Assembly: GCA_017303395.1 (NCBI GenBank) | Contig: JAFLBN010000006.1 | Location: 1-64,000, forward strand | Reading direction: 5' to 3' | DNA from: Chitinophagales bacterium | GTDB lineage: Bacteria; Bacteroidota; Bacteroidia; Chitinophagales; Chitinophagaceae | DNA length: 64,000 nt | Shown: piece by piece, positions 34,072 to 43,934 of the stretch | Layout of the letters: every line of letters begins with the position of its first letter | How positions within the stretch are numbered: position 1 is the stretch's first letter | Notes under the pieces: generated by a model | Database searches by the model: none | The model's input: the letters and a program-made list of their open reading frames with translations, nothing else | What the model was told of the DNA's origin: nothing | Made by a program: the position numbers and the translations under genes

Positions 34072-37000
34072 ATGAGCAATTACGAGGAGTTAATATCGAG
34101 ATTAGACGCGTTCATCAGGAAGTATTATGCCAACCAACTGTTGCGCGGTTCGCTTATATTATTTATTTGCCTGCTTGCCTATATCCTTACCGTATCCGTG
34201 GGCGAGTATTATCTGTACCTGCCTGTGTGGGCAAAAATCAGCATTGTATCGTTATTTATGGTTGCGGGGCTTGCAGCATTGGTTATCTGGGTGGCTATGC
34301 CCCTCAGCAAGATGGCAAAGCTGGGCAAACAGATAAGCCACGAGCAGGCAGCCGTTATTGTGGGTAAGCATTTCCCCGAAGTAAGTGATAAGCTGCTGAA
34401 CATACTGCAACTGCGCCATCATGCCGATAGCCATGAAAGTCGCGAGCTGGCATTGGCAAGTATCGACCAGAAGGCAGCACAACTATCTGTAGTGCCATTT
34501 GCCAGTGCGGTAGATTTGGGTAAGAACAAAAAATATCTGCCATACCTATTGCCGCTTGTATTGGTAATGGCCATGATACTGGTAGCCGCACCCGATGTTT
34601 TCTCTGATGCATCGGAACGATTGCTGCAACCAACCAAGGCTTTTGAGAAACCAGCACCGTTTCGTTTCATAGTAAAGAATAAAAACCTGCAAGCCATTCG
34701 TGGGGCAGATTATGTACTGCAAGTAACAGTAGAAGGCAATGCACTACCTGCTGATATGTATATAGACCTAGGCAGTGATAGGTTGTCTATGCTGTCTACG
34801 GGCAAGAACGAGTTTCAGTATACGTTCCGCAATGTAACAGAGCAGTTCAGCTTCCGCTTGTTTGCTGCAGGGTTCAATTCGCAGCCATATATTATAAGTG
34901 TGGCGCAAAAGCCTGTGCTTAAATCATTCAATGTAAAGATTGACTATCCCGATTATACAGGCCGTAAAGACGAGCTGCGCAGCAGCATGGGAGATGTTAC
35001 CGTACCTGTTGGTACTTATATCAGTTGGGCATTTATAGCAGAGTACACAGACGATGCATTCATTCGCTTTGGAGAAGGGCAGCCAATAGCACTGACGCAT
35101 CAGGCAAGTTTGTTTGGTTCGCAGTTCAGGTTTATGAACGATACGAGTTATGTATTATCGCTGCGCAATAATACTACCAATATAACCGATAGCTTCAGGT
35201 ACACTGTACGTGTAATACCCGACGAACATCCTGTAATACAAATGCAAGAGTTCAGAGACAGTGTTTCTGGCAAGCAGATATTACTAACAGGTACTGCGGG
35301 CGATGATTATGGTATCAGCAAAGTATTATTTCACTACGACCTGACAAGCCCCAAGAATCAACCCATAGCCAGCAAGAGCATACCGCTGCCGCTGAATGGT
35401 GGTTCGCTTACCTCATTCCAGTATTATTTTGATGTAGAACCGCTGAACCTGCAACCGGGGCAAAAACTACAGTATTACATAGAGGCTTGGGATAATGATG
35501 GTGTGCATGGTGCAAAATCTACCCGTAGCGAGGTCAGGTCTTATAATATGTTCAACCCTGAACAGCTTGACTCTGCCATGAATGCCAATGCAGAACAAAT
35601 CAACTCTGGCCTCAACAACAGTTCTGAACAAACAAAAGATATACAGAACGAGTATAAAGACCTGCAAAGCAAGATGCTGGAAAGTAGTGATATGGGTTTT
35701 GAACAGAAACAAAATCTGCAGCAGCTATCCAACATGCAACAGCAACTGAAAAACCAGATGGAAGCTGTAAAGAAACGTCTGGATGAACAAGTGCAGCAAA
35801 GTCAGCACAAAGAGTATAGCGAAGATGTAAAGGAGAAACAACAGGAGTTGCAAAAGCAGATGGATAACCTGCTGAACAAGGAACTGAAAGAGCAGATGAA
35901 AAAGCTGCAAGAACTAATGCAACGCCTGAACAAGGAGAAGGCTTTTGAAACCATGAAGCAACTGGAGCAGGAGAATAAACTCTTCAACATGGATCTGCAA
36001 CGTATGCAGGAACTGATGAAGAAGCTGGAGATGCAAATGCGCATGGAAGACCTTGCCAACAAAATGGATAAGCTGGCAGAGAAGCAACTGGACCTGAAGG
36101 CAGAAACTGATAAAGGCAAAAAGGATAATCAGCAACTGTCTAAAGAACAGGAAGCTTTGAAGAAAGAACTGGAGCAGGCCATGAGCGAAGAGATGAAGCA
36201 GATGGAAGAGCTGAACAAGGAAATGAAGCAAGAGCAGGATGTAGCGAAAGAAAAAGACAAAGCCAACGATGCGAAGCAGGATATGCAGGATAGCAAGCAA
36301 CAGTTGGAGCAGGGGCAGAAAAGCCAATCGAGCAAGTCGCAGAGCCAGGCAGCAGAAAATCTGAAGTCTATGGCGCAGAGCCTGAAGTCGGGCGCAGGTG
36401 GTATGAATGCCATGCAGTTGAAAAAGGATATCCGTGCAGTAAGGCAGATACTCACCAATCTGGTACGCTTGTCTTTCGATCAGGAGCAACTGATAAAGAA
36501 AGTACAAAACACGCCCGCTACATCGCAAGGCTATATTGCTAATCAACAAGAGCAGAAGCGCCTGCATGCCAATAGCCGCATGATACGTGATAGTTTGTTT
36601 GCACTCAGTAAAGAACTGTTTAAGCTTGCGCCAACTATCAACAAAGAAACAACAGAGCTGGAAAATAATATTGCAGCAGCCATCAAAATGATGGAAAACC
36701 GTCGCCGAGAAGATGTGATGGCGAAACAACAGTATGCCATGATGCACACCAATAATCTGGCACTGATGCTTAATGAAGTGTTATCGAACCTGATGCAACA
36801 ACAAAGTCAGCAAAACAACTCTGCAGGGCAGCAAGGACAGTGTAATAATCCTGGAGGTAAAACACCGAAGCCGGGTGTTGGCAAACAGTTGAGCGATATC
36901 ATTACCCAACAACAACAACTGGGCAATGCTATGCAGCAAATGGAAAATGCCAAGCAACAGCGAGAAGGGCAGCAAGGCCAGGAATCGAAAGACGGCAAGC

Positions 37001-37482
37001 CACAGAATAAAGAAGGTAAGGAGGGTAAAGAAGGCAGCGAGGGTGAATATGGCAATGCACAAAAGCTGGCACAGATGGCACAGCAACAAGCAGCTATCCG
37101 ACGCCAGTTGCAGCAACTAAATAGCCTGCTGAACAGCAAAGGCATGGGTAATGCAAAAGAGCTGAAAGAGATACAGGAGAAGATGGATAGAATTGAGACA
37201 GACCTTGTAAACAAACGTATGAGTGCAGAGATGATGATGCGCCAGAAAGAAATACTGACAAGGCTTTTGCAGGCAGAGAAATCTCTTCGTGAGCAAGAGC
37301 AGGATGATAAGCGTTCATCAAAAAGTGCAGATGAAATAAGCAAGCAGATACCTGCGGAATTGCAACGTTATATCAACGAAAACAAACAGCTTTCAGAGCA
37401 ATACAAAACCACACCTGCACAACTGAAACCATACTATCGTAATATGGTGCAACAGTATTATCAATCGATAGGTACTAAGTAA
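34072..37482 (+). CDS. DUF4175-type large membrane/coiled-coil protein
   Basis: 1136 residues from the ATG at 34072; an in-frame TTG 19 codons earlier lies next to the mutS2 promoter and is rejected. The N-terminus has three membrane helices (LLRGSLILFICLLAYILTVSV; ISIVSLFMVAGLAALVIWV; YLPYLLPLVLVMAMILVAA). A beta-rich periplasmic part follows (FNVKIDYPDYTGRKDE; Ig-like, about 200-500). Residues 510-1130 are a Gln/Glu/Lys/Met-rich coiled coil with repeated MEELNKEM-type heptads and a Gly/Gln-rich break near 930-1010. The layout is that of Bacteroidota DUF4175 proteins, of unknown role. Confidence 0.8.
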   Translation: MSNYEELISRLDAFIRKYYANQLLRGSLILFICLLAYILTVSVGEYYLYLPVWAKISIVSLFMVAGLAALVIWVAMPLSKMAKLGKQISHEQAAVIVGKHFPEVSDKLLNILQLRHHADSHESRELALASIDQKAAQLSVVPFASAVDLGKNKKYLPYLLPLVLVMAMILVAAPDVFSDASERLLQPTKAFEKPAPFRFIVKNKNLQAIRGADYVLQVTVEGNALPADMYIDLGSDRLSMLSTGKNEFQYTFRNVTEQFSFRLFAAGFNSQPYIISVAQKPVLKSFNVKIDYPDYTGRKDELRSSMGDVTVPVGTYISWAFIAEYTDDAFIRFGEGQPIALTHQASLFGSQFRFMNDTSYVLSLRNNTTNITDSFRYTVRVIPDEHPVIQMQEFRDSVSGKQILLTGTAGDDYGISKVLFHYDLTSPKNQPIASKSIPLPLNGGSLTSFQYYFDVEPLNLQPGQKLQYYIEAWDNDGVHGAKSTRSEVRSYNMFNPEQLDSAMNANAEQINSGLNNSSEQTKDIQNEYKDLQSKMLESSDMGFEQKQNLQQLSNMQQQLKNQMEAVKKRLDEQVQQSQHKEYSEDVKEKQQELQKQMDNLLNKELKEQMKKLQELMQRLNKEKAFETMKQLEQENKLFNMDLQRMQELMKKLEMQMRMEDLANKMDKLAEKQLDLKAETDKGKKDNQQLSKEQEALKKELEQAMSEEMKQMEELNKEMKQEQDVAKEKDKANDAKQDMQDSKQQLEQGQKSQSSKSQSQAAENLKSMAQSLKSGAGGMNAMQLKKDIRAVRQILTNLVRLSFDQEQLIKKVQNTPATSQGYIANQQEQKRLHANSRMIRDSLFALSKELFKLAPTINKETTELENNIAAAIKMMENRRREDVMAKQQYAMMHTNNLALMLNEVLSNLMQQQSQQNNSAGQQGQCNNPGGKTPKPGVGKQLSDIITQQQQLGNAMQQMENAKQQREGQQGQESKDGKPQNKEGKEGKEGSEGEYGNAQKLAQMAQQQAAIRRQLQQLNSLLNSKGMGNAKELKEIQEKMDRIETDLVNKRMSAEMMMRQKEILTRLLQAEKSLREQEQDDKRSSKSADEISKQIPAELQRYINENKQLSEQYKTTPAQLKPYYRNMVQQYYQSIGTK

Positions 37483-37732
37483 AATATAAGGATTTTTATT
37501 TGTTTTTACAAAACTGATTAACAGCTGTTTTTACATAATTGTGAATAACATAAATGGAACAATCATTTCTTTGTAATTAATTGATTATCAATAATTTGTA
37601 TTATTAATTTGGCATAATTTTTGAACACATTAAAAAAGAAGCACAAATTTTAATCTGAGCCACATTGTAAGGCGTAGATATTGTGCTTAACTTTCAAGTA
37701 AACAAGTTCTTTTTAACCAAAAATTAGTGCCT
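37483..37732. other. AT-rich intergenic stretch
   Basis: 250 bp, strongly AT-rich. No convincing promoter match, hairpin or small gene was seen, apart from TTTCTTTG at 37568-37575, one base off TAnnTTTG. Confidence 0.4.
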
Positions 37733-38200
37733 ATGATATTCTCACGTACGTACCGGTACCAATCCTCAATGCGTCCGGATGACATTAAAGTCCGTTTACT
37801 CGGTAAGCATGTAAAAGTGCACAATCTTGATTTCGAAGTGTCTGAAAAAGACAGGGTTATCAGGGTGATACCACATGCAGAGCAGGAAAACGAAATCAGG
37901 ACTTTACCAATAACACATGTTGAGCTGAGTAATAAGGGGGACAAAACTCAGATTGTGATTAGTTCTAAAATGCGCAAAATAGACTCCGGGGGGCCGTTGT
38001 TGATTATGATATTTTGCATGTTTCTGTTTATAGCTACTATAGTAACGATGACAGTAGGTGAGGGGCTTATGATTTATACCTACACATTTGGTGCTATAGG
38101 TGTGCTTATATTTTCAGTCTTCTGGCTAAGGATGGAGAGGGGATATTTTGATTATGTCCGCAAAATCCGAGATTATATCAAAAAACAAAGTGTGGCATAA
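37733..38200 (+). CDS. Predicted membrane protein with C-terminal helix pair
   Basis: 155 residues from the ATG at 37733. The N-terminal 85 residues are a soluble, mixed alpha/beta segment (RPDDIKVRLLGKHVKVHNLDFEVSEKDRVIRVIPHAE; ITHVELSNKGDKTQIVIS). Two close helices follow (LLIMIFCMFLFIATIVTMTV and LMIYTYTFGAIGVLIFSVFW) and then a basic tail, so the domain is probably cytoplasmic. No family recognised. The last six codons form the left arm of the terminator shared with the convergent gene, and the stop codon lies in its loop. Confidence 0.75.
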   Translation: MIFSRTYRYQSSMRPDDIKVRLLGKHVKVHNLDFEVSEKDRVIRVIPHAEQENEIRTLPITHVELSNKGDKTQIVISSKMRKIDSGGPLLIMIFCMFLFIATIVTMTVGEGLMIYTYTFGAIGVLIFSVFWLRMERGYFDYVRKIRDYIKKQSVA

Positions 38201-38214
38201 GCCACACTTTGTTT
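38183..38214. terminator. Bidirectional terminator built around a stop codon
   Basis: AAACAAAGTGTGGC and GCCACACTTTGTTT (14-bp perfect stem) around ATAA. The TAA of the plus-strand gene is in the loop, and the stop of the minus-strand gene begins at 38215, directly after the stem. Confidence 0.9.
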
Positions 38215-38772
38215 TTATTGTAGATATGGTTTCAGCGAATCTATCGGCGTATCGCTGATAAATGTCTTGATGAGTTTCTTGTCTTTATTGTAAATGTTTA
38301 TTTGCGGTAATGCGCTATATGTAAAAGTATTCTTGATAAAGCCACTTTGATCCAGCAGCATTTTAAGTTCCGGTGTGTCAAACACTTTTGTTGTATTGTT
38401 GAAGAAGTCTATGTACTCTTTCATAACAGTATCTGCAAGTAACAATACTTCTGTGTTTTTGAAAGCGTCCAGATTCTTTTTAAACATTATTGTTTCTTCC
38501 TGGCAGTGCCCGCAAGTTGGGTTATACATCATTACCAGCACATTCTTTTTAGCCGGAATATCTTTTGTAGTGTAGATTTCTGCTCCTGCATTTTTGCCCA
38601 ATAAATGCATAGCTCTCAGAGGTGGCATAGGGGCGCCTATTTCCTTGTAGTTGGTGCTGGTATCAGCCTTTGTAGTAGTAGTTACTTCCTTATTGTTCTT
38701 TTTCTTCTTTTGGGCAAATGTTATCAAAACACTTCCCATCAGGCAAAGAATGATTAGTAATTTGCGTTGCAT
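38215..38772 (-). CDS. Exported thioredoxin-like (TlpA/redoxin) protein
   Basis: 185 residues with a signal peptide (LLIILCLMGSVLITFAQ) and a Lys/Thr-rich linker. The thioredoxin fold carries the motif CGHC at residues 87-90 (MMYNPTCGHCQEE) and the cis-proline region SALPQINIYNKDKKLI. It is predicted to reduce or relay disulfides in the periplasm. CGHC is more typical of PDI-like or oxidising members than the CxPC of TlpA. Divergent from rarA, with a gap of only 43 bp. Confidence 0.88.
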   Translation of the reverse strand: MQRKLLIILCLMGSVLITFAQKKKKNNKEVTTTTKADTSTNYKEIGAPMPPLRAMHLLGKNAGAEIYTTKDIPAKKNVLVMMYNPTCGHCQEETIMFKKNLDAFKNTEVLLLADTVMKEYIDFFNNTTKVFDTPELKMLLDQSGFIKNTFTYSALPQINIYNKDKKLIKTFISDTPIDSLKPYLQ

Positions 38773-38815
38773 AGAGCGAATTTAGTGAAATCCCTATTAA
38801 TGAATTGCTAATAAT

Positions 38816-40087
38816 ATGACAGACAATATTCAGGCACCGTTGGCAGAACGTATGCGCCCCAGAACACTGGCTAATTATATAGGTCAGCAGCATCTGGTGG
38901 GCAAGGGCAAGGTGTTGGAGCAGATGATACAAAACCGCAAAGCACATTCCATCATATTCTGGGGGCCTCCGGGTGTGGGCAAGACAACGCTTGCGCAAAT
39001 CATTGCACACTCGCTGGAGATGCAGATTTTTTCGCTCAGTGCCATAGATAGTGGGGTAAAGGAAGTGCGCAGTGTGATAGATGCTGCGAAAAAGTTGGGA
39101 CATGCTTTGTTGTTTATAGACGAGATTCACCGCTTTAACAAAGCACAACAAGATAGCCTGCTGGGTGCCGTAGAGAAGGGTATAGTAACACTGATTGGCG
39201 CTACAACAGAAAACCCGTCTTTTGAAGTAATAGGTGCATTACTCAGTCGCTGCCAGGTATATGTACTGCAACCACTTACGGAAGACGAACTGAAAGAAAT
39301 GGTGAATCAGGCATTGGAACAAGATGAATGGCTGAAAGGGAAACATGTAAAAGTACAGGAGTGGGAGGCACTGCTACGCCTTAGTGGTGGGGACGGGCGC
39401 AGGTTGTTGAACCTACTGGAGTTGATAGTAACATCGCTGACAGGAGAAGAGAAGCTGATAACAGATGCTGCAGTTCAGGATATTGTACAGCGCAAAATGG
39501 CACTGTACGATAAGACAGGCGAGCAGCATTATGATATCATATCTGCATTCATCAAGTCTATACGCGGTAGCGACCCTAATGCTGCTGTATATTACCTGGC
39601 ACGTATGATAGCAGGTGGCGAAGACCCTAAATTCATAGCCCGCCGTATGGTGATACTTGCCAGTGAGGATATAGGCAATGCCAATCCCAATGCGCTGTTG
39701 CTGGCTACAACTACGTTTCAGGCAGTAGAGATGATTGGTTATCCGGAATGCAGAATTATTTTGTCTCAATGTGCTACTTATCTGGCATCATCTGCCAAGA
39801 GCAACGCCTCCTACATGGCCATCAACTATGCGCAAGACCTTGTTGCTAAAACAGGAGACCTGCCTGTACCGCTACAAATACGCAATGCACCAACCAAGTT
39901 GATGAAGAACCTAGATTATGGCAAGGGATATGAGTATGCTCATAGCCACGAGGGTAATTTTGTGAATATGGAGTTCTTACCTGATGGCATATCGGGTGTT
40001 AAGCTCTACGACCCGGGCGATAACGCTGCAGAAGCACGCATCAGGGAGTACTTGCGCAATTGCTGGAAGGAGAAGTACGGGTATTAA
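38816..40087 (+). CDS. rarA: Replication-associated recombination protein A (RarA/MgsA AAA+ ATPase)
   Basis: 423 residues. The start PLAERMRPRTLANYIGQQHLVG and Walker A GPPGVGKT (about 49-56), Walker B LLFIDEIHRFNKAQQD, sensor 1 LIGATTENPSFEV and the C-terminal tetramerisation region (AFIKSIRGSDPNAAVYYLARMI; LASEDIGNANPNALLLA) are all typical. RarA acts at stalled replication forks and interacts with single-strand binding protein. Length is within the usual range. It is the last gene before the ribosomal protein cluster and functionally separate from it. Confidence 0.96.
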   Translation: MTDNIQAPLAERMRPRTLANYIGQQHLVGKGKVLEQMIQNRKAHSIIFWGPPGVGKTTLAQIIAHSLEMQIFSLSAIDSGVKEVRSVIDAAKKLGHALLFIDEIHRFNKAQQDSLLGAVEKGIVTLIGATTENPSFEVIGALLSRCQVYVLQPLTEDELKEMVNQALEQDEWLKGKHVKVQEWEALLRLSGGDGRRLLNLLELIVTSLTGEEKLITDAAVQDIVQRKMALYDKTGEQHYDIISAFIKSIRGSDPNAAVYYLARMIAGGEDPKFIARRMVILASEDIGNANPNALLLATTTFQAVEMIGYPECRIILSQCATYLASSAKSNASYMAINYAQDLVAKTGDLPVPLQIRNAPTKLMKNLDYGKGYEYAHSHEGNFVNMEFLPDGISGVKLYDPGDNAAEARIREYLRNCWKEKYGY

Positions 40088-40254
40088 TCAAGCTTATCCT
40101 TTTAAAATTAGCTGCAGATCATAATGCATTTATTTACAATGAATTGTGCCCGTCTTTATAGCCTGTGTTTAAATACAGGTACATTTACGAGGCGTCCATT
40201 CCCGCCTGCGTTTCAGGGAAATATTCAGAAATTTTAAAAATTTCTTTAAAATAT

Positions 40255-40286
40255 TTTGTCTGAATAGATTTAACGCATTACCTTTG
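40255..40286 (+). promoter_or_regulatory. Main promoter of the S10/spc ribosomal protein cluster
   Basis: TTTG (40255-40258), 20 bp, TACCTTTG (40279-40286): both elements match fully. The predicted transcription start is near 40292, about 33 bases before the rpsJ ATG. Confidence 0.8.
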
Positions 40287-40324
40287 CAGTCCCAAATTTT
40301 ACGGGTTAGAAGTTATTTATAAGT

Positions 40325-40630
40325 ATGTCACAGCGTATCAGAATAAAACTGAAATCTTACGACCACAGCTTGGTTGATAAGTCTGCAGAGAAAATCGTTA
40401 AGACTGTGCGCAATACAGGAGCAGTGGTTACAGGCCCTATTCCTTTGCCAACAGAGAAGAAGATCTTTACAGTGTTGCGTTCGCCGCACGTTAACAAGAA
40501 AGCACGTGAGCAGTTCCAGCTTTGCACGCACAAGCGTTTGTTGGATATCTACACGTCTTCTTCACGCACAGTAGATGCGCTTTCGAAGCTTGATTTGCCA
40601 AGCGGCGTAGAAGTAGAAATTAAAGCTTGA
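40325..40630 (+). CDS. rpsJ: Ribosomal protein uS10
   Basis: 101 residues, full length ([51 protein letters not shown]). uS10 sits in the 30S head and in other bacteria also acts with NusB in antitermination. It is the first gene of the cluster, directly behind a consensus promoter. The str genes (rpsL, rpsG, fusA), which often precede rpsJ in this phylum, are not upstream; rarA is. Confidence 0.98.
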   Translation: MSQRIRIKLKSYDHSLVDKSAEKIVKTVRNTGAVVTGPIPLPTEKKIFTVLRSPHVNKKAREQFQLCTHKRLLDIYTSSSRTVDALSKLDLPSGVEVEIKA

Positions 40631-40673
40631 TAGAAGCTTTATAGTTCTTTAAAAAATTAGAAAAACAGCTTAT

Positions 40674-40698
40674 CCCGGTCCACACATAGGCAACCGGG
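40674..40698 (+). promoter_or_regulatory. Hairpin in the rpsJ-rplC spacer
   Basis: CCCGGT and ACCGGG are exact inverses around a 13-base loop, in a 90-bp spacer. A possible mRNA regulatory or processing structure. Confidence 0.4.
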
Positions 40699-40720
40699 CG
40701 CTAGGCTAAAATATAAGAAA

Positions 40721-41338
40721 ATGAAAGGTATTATTGGTAAGAAAATCGGCATGACCAGTGTGTTCGAGCCGAACGGTAAGCAAACCGCTTGCACCATCAT
40801 AGAGGCCGGCCCTTGTGTGGTTACTCAAAAGAAAACCGTAGATACCGACGGTTATGATGCGTTGCAAATCGCATTCGGAGAAGCTAAAGAGAAAAACACT
40901 CCAAAAGCGCTCCTCAATCACTTCGCCAAAGCAAGCACATCTCCAAAGGCGATAGTAAAGGAAATTCGTAATTGTTCCATTGATAAACAAGTTGGTGAAT
41001 CACTGACATGCGAAATCTTCGCAGAAGGTGAGAAAGTAAGTGTAATCGGTACCACTAAAGGTAAAGGTTTCCAGGGTGTTGTTAAACGTCACGGATTCAG
41101 TGGTGTTGGTGAAGCATCGCATGGTCAGCACGATCGTCAACGCGCTCCGGGTTCTATCGGTGGTTCATCATACCCAAGCCGCGTATTTAAAGGTATGCGC
41201 ATGGCTGGCCGTATGGGTGGCGATCAGGTAAAGATCAAAGCACTGCGTGTTGTTAAAGTGTTCCCAGAACAAAACTACATCCTTGTTAGTGGTTCTGTAC
41301 CGGGTCACAATGGTTCAATCGTTTTAATCCAGAATTAA
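40721..41338 (+). CDS. rplC: Ribosomal protein uL3
   Basis: 205 residues with the uL3 start KGIIGKKIGMTSVF and the central extension that reaches the peptidyl-transferase centre (VKRHGFSGVGEASHGQHDRQRAPGSIG), including the glutamine that is methylated in some bacteria. Full length. It has a longer 5' spacer (90 bp) than most genes of the cluster, with a GC-rich hairpin, and is 7 bases from rplD. Confidence 0.98.
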   Translation: MKGIIGKKIGMTSVFEPNGKQTACTIIEAGPCVVTQKKTVDTDGYDALQIAFGEAKEKNTPKALLNHFAKASTSPKAIVKEIRNCSIDKQVGESLTCEIFAEGEKVSVIGTTKGKGFQGVVKRHGFSGVGEASHGQHDRQRAPGSIGGSSYPSRVFKGMRMAGRMGGDQVKIKALRVVKVFPEQNYILVSGSVPGHNGSIVLIQN

Positions 41339-41345
41339 TTAAGTC

Positions 41346-41975
41346 ATGCAAGTTGACGTTTATAATAGCAAAGGTGAGAAAACCGGTCGTAGCGTGGAGC
41401 TGCCGGAAGATATATTCAATATCGAGCCAAACGATCATTGTATATACCTCGCAGTGAAGCAATATCTTGCTGCACAACGCCAGGGTACGCACAAAACTAA
41501 AACTCGTGCCGAAGTACATGGTGCTTCTAAGAAGCTGCACCGTCAAAAAGGTACCGGTGGTTCTCGTAAAGGTAACATCCGCAACCCTTTATATAAAGGT
41601 GGTGGTGCTGTTAACGGTCCTCTTCCTCACGGTTACGATTTCAAAGTAAACCGTAAGGTGAAAGACTTGGCTAAGATGTCTGCATTGTCTCACAAAGCAC
41701 GTGCAAACAAAATAGTTGTAGTTGAAGATCTGAATATCGAGACTCCGAAAACTAAAGATTTCGCTACAATGCTGGGCAAAATCAACGGTACTCAAAAATC
41801 ACTGTTCATTATGCCTGAATATGATGCGAAACTGTACATGAGTGCTCGCAACATCGACAGGAACAAAACAGTAGTACTGAGCGATATGAATACTTACGAC
41901 CTTGTAAATGCACAAGTACTGGTATTCACAGAGACTGCAGCAAAAATGTTTAACGAAGCTCCTGTTGAAGCTTAA
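41346..41975 (+). CDS. rplD: Ribosomal protein uL4
   Basis: 209 residues: the globular domain plus the long internal loop that lines the exit tunnel (TRAEVHGASKKLHRQKGTGGSRKGNIRNPLYKGGGAVNGP). In E. coli uL4 represses the S10 operon; no counterpart leader was recognised here. The protein ends FNEAPVEA, a normal bacterial length. Confidence 0.98.
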   Translation: MQVDVYNSKGEKTGRSVELPEDIFNIEPNDHCIYLAVKQYLAAQRQGTHKTKTRAEVHGASKKLHRQKGTGGSRKGNIRNPLYKGGGAVNGPLPHGYDFKVNRKVKDLAKMSALSHKARANKIVVVEDLNIETPKTKDFATMLGKINGTQKSLFIMPEYDAKLYMSARNIDRNKTVVLSDMNTYDLVNAQVLVFTETAAKMFNEAPVEA

Positions 41976-42015
41976 TTAGGAAAAGAATTTTCGTAACACG
42001 AAATAATTAAATAAA

Positions 42016-42309
42016 ATGAAACTCACTAACGTATTGGTAAGGCCGGTGATTACTGAGAAAGTAAACACCCAAATGGAGAAATCCGGCCGCTATACCTTTG
42101 TAGTGGATAAGAAGGCTAATAAGCTGGAAATCAAAAAAGCTGTAGAGGAATTTTACGGTGTTAAAGTATCAGATGTAAACACAATCGTGGTTCCTGGTAA
42201 AGTTAAAAACCGTTTCACTAAAGCTGGTTTTATCAGCGGTATGAAATCTTCTTATAAAAAAGCAACAGTAACTCTTGCAGAGGGTGATTCTATCGATTTG
42301 TTCTCGTAA
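42016..42309 (+). CDS. rplW: Ribosomal protein uL23
   Basis: 97 residues (VLVRPVITEKVNTQMEKSGRYTFVVDKKANKLEIKKAVEEFYGVKVSDVNTIVV). It forms part of the docking site for trigger factor and signal recognition particle at the tunnel exit. Full length, 21 bases before rplB. Confidence 0.97.
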   Translation: MKLTNVLVRPVITEKVNTQMEKSGRYTFVVDKKANKLEIKKAVEEFYGVKVSDVNTIVVPGKVKNRFTKAGFISGMKSSYKKATVTLAEGDSIDLFS

Positions 42310-42330
42310 GATTTGATAAAGAATTAGAAA

Positions 42331-43182
42331 ATGGCATTACGTAAATATAAACCGGTAACAGCCGGTACACGTTGGAGAATAGGTAACGCTTACGCAGAGG
42401 TTACCACTAATGAGCCGGAAAAAAGCTTGCTGGAGCCTCAAAAGTCTACAGCTGGCCGTAACGCTCAGGGTCGCCGTTCTATGCGCTACATGGGTGGTGG
42501 CAACAAGAAAATGTACCGTATCGTAGATTTCAAACGCGATAAAAAGGACATTCCTGCAACCGTTAAAACTATCGAATACGATCCTAACCGTTCAGCATTC
42601 ATCGCATTGCTTAGTTATGCAGATGGTGAAAAACGCTACATCATCGCCCCTCAGGGCCTTGAAGTTGGAGCTACTGTAGTAAGTGGTGACAGCGTAGCAC
42701 CTGAAGTTGGTAACGCACTGCTGCTGAAAAACATGCCTTTGGGTACTGTTATTCACAACATTGAAATGCAACCTGGTAAAGGTGGTTCAATGGCACGCTC
42801 TGCTGGTACTTACGCTCAGCTGAATGCGAAAGAAGAAAAATATTGCGTACTGAAAATGCCAAGTGGTGAGTTGCGTAAAGTGCTGAGCACTTGTATGGCA
42901 ACTGTTGGTACAGTTTCTAACAGCGACCACGCTCTGCAATCAATGGGTAAAGCAGGCCGCAACCGTTGGAAAGGTATTAAACCACGCAACCGTGGTGTTG
43001 CAATGAACCCTGTAGATCACCCGATGGGTGGTGGTGAAGGCCGTTCTTCTGGTGGTCACCCACGTAGCCGCACTGGTAAATACGCGAAAGGTGAAAGCAC
43101 ACGTAGCACTACAAAAGGTAGCAACAAGCTGATCATCCAACGCCGTAACGGTAAAAAACTTTCAGGTAAATACAAAAAATAA
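42331..43182 (+). CDS. rplB: Ribosomal protein uL2
   Basis: 283 residues, a little longer than most bacterial copies. Conserved [19 protein letters not shown] near the start and the catalytically important C-terminal [15 protein letters not shown] (His near residue 229), followed by a basic tail ([22 protein letters not shown]). It is needed for subunit association and peptidyl transfer. Same operon, 32 bases before rpsS. Confidence 0.98.
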   Translation: MALRKYKPVTAGTRWRIGNAYAEVTTNEPEKSLLEPQKSTAGRNAQGRRSMRYMGGGNKKMYRIVDFKRDKKDIPATVKTIEYDPNRSAFIALLSYADGEKRYIIAPQGLEVGATVVSGDSVAPEVGNALLLKNMPLGTVIHNIEMQPGKGGSMARSAGTYAQLNAKEEKYCVLKMPSGELRKVLSTCMATVGTVSNSDHALQSMGKAGRNRWKGIKPRNRGVAMNPVDHPMGGGEGRSSGGHPRSRTGKYAKGESTRSTTKGSNKLIIQRRNGKKLSGKYKK

Positions 43183-43213
43183 CCAGGGACTCCCTGATAA
43201 AATATAACGAATA

Positions 43214-43480
43214 ATGGCTCGTTCAATTAAAAAAGGACCTTATGTTGATGCAAAGCTGGACAAGAAAGTCTTAGCTATGAACGACGGCAAAACTAAGAAA
43301 GGTGTTATCAAAACGTGGAGCCGTCGCTCTACAATCACACCGGACTTCGTTGGTCAAACATTTGCAGTACACAACGGTAACAAATTCATACCTGTTTATG
43401 TAACTGAATTTATGGTTGGCCATAAGCTGGGCGAATTTGCACCTACACGCAACTTTAAAGGCCATAGTGGTAGTAAATAA
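43214..43480 (+). CDS. rpsS: Ribosomal protein uS19
   Basis: 88 residues ([64 protein letters not shown]). It contacts the tRNA-binding cleft with uS13. Full length; it is followed by a 60-bp spacer with a weak hairpin (TGCC/GGCA). Confidence 0.97.
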   Translation: MARSIKKGPYVDAKLDKKVLAMNDGKTKKGVIKTWSRRSTITPDFVGQTFAVHNGNKFIPVYVTEFMVGHKLGEFAPTRNFKGHSGSK

Positions 43481-43540
43481 TTAATTAAATAAAATTTGGT
43501 GCCATCTTCTGGCGGCATCGCTTAAGTAATAAATAATAAA

Positions 43541-43903
43541 ATGGAAGCTGTAGCTCGTTTACGTAACTATCCTACATCGCCGCGCAAAATGCGCCTGTTG
43601 GCAGATTTGATTCGTGGTATGCATGTAGAAAATGCGCTGAATACATTGAAATTCAGTACTAAGCATCCTTCTGTTCCTTTGGAAAAACTGTTGTTGAGTG
43701 CCATTGCAAACTGGAGGGTTAAAAATGAAGGTGTTGACGTAGCAGGCGCAAACCTGTATGTAAAAACCATCTTCGTAGATGGTGGACGTACATTAAAGCG
43801 CATGAACCCTGCTCCGCAAGGCCGTGCCTACAGGTTGCGCAAACGTAGCAACCACGTAACTCTTATTGTGGACAGCAAAACTGCCGTAGCAGCTAACGCA
43901 TAA
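43541..43903 (+). CDS. rplV: Ribosomal protein uL22
   Basis: 120 residues ([23 protein letters not shown]; tunnel hairpin [32 protein letters not shown]). The hairpin narrows the exit tunnel and is the site of macrolide-resistance changes elsewhere; its length here is normal. 31 bases before rpsC. Confidence 0.97.
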   Translation: MEAVARLRNYPTSPRKMRLLADLIRGMHVENALNTLKFSTKHPSVPLEKLLLSAIANWRVKNEGVDVAGANLYVKTIFVDGGRTLKRMNPAPQGRAYRLRKRSNHVTLIVDSKTAVAANA

Positions 43904-43934
43904 TTTTTAAACATTCAACTTAATAATATAACGA

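Noticed and set aside
35914-36747. Long open frame (277 codons) on the minus strand inside the DUF4175 gene
   Set aside because: It is a shadow of the Gln/Glu/Lys-rich coiled-coil codons; the product is a Leu/His/Cys low-complexity string with no family features.
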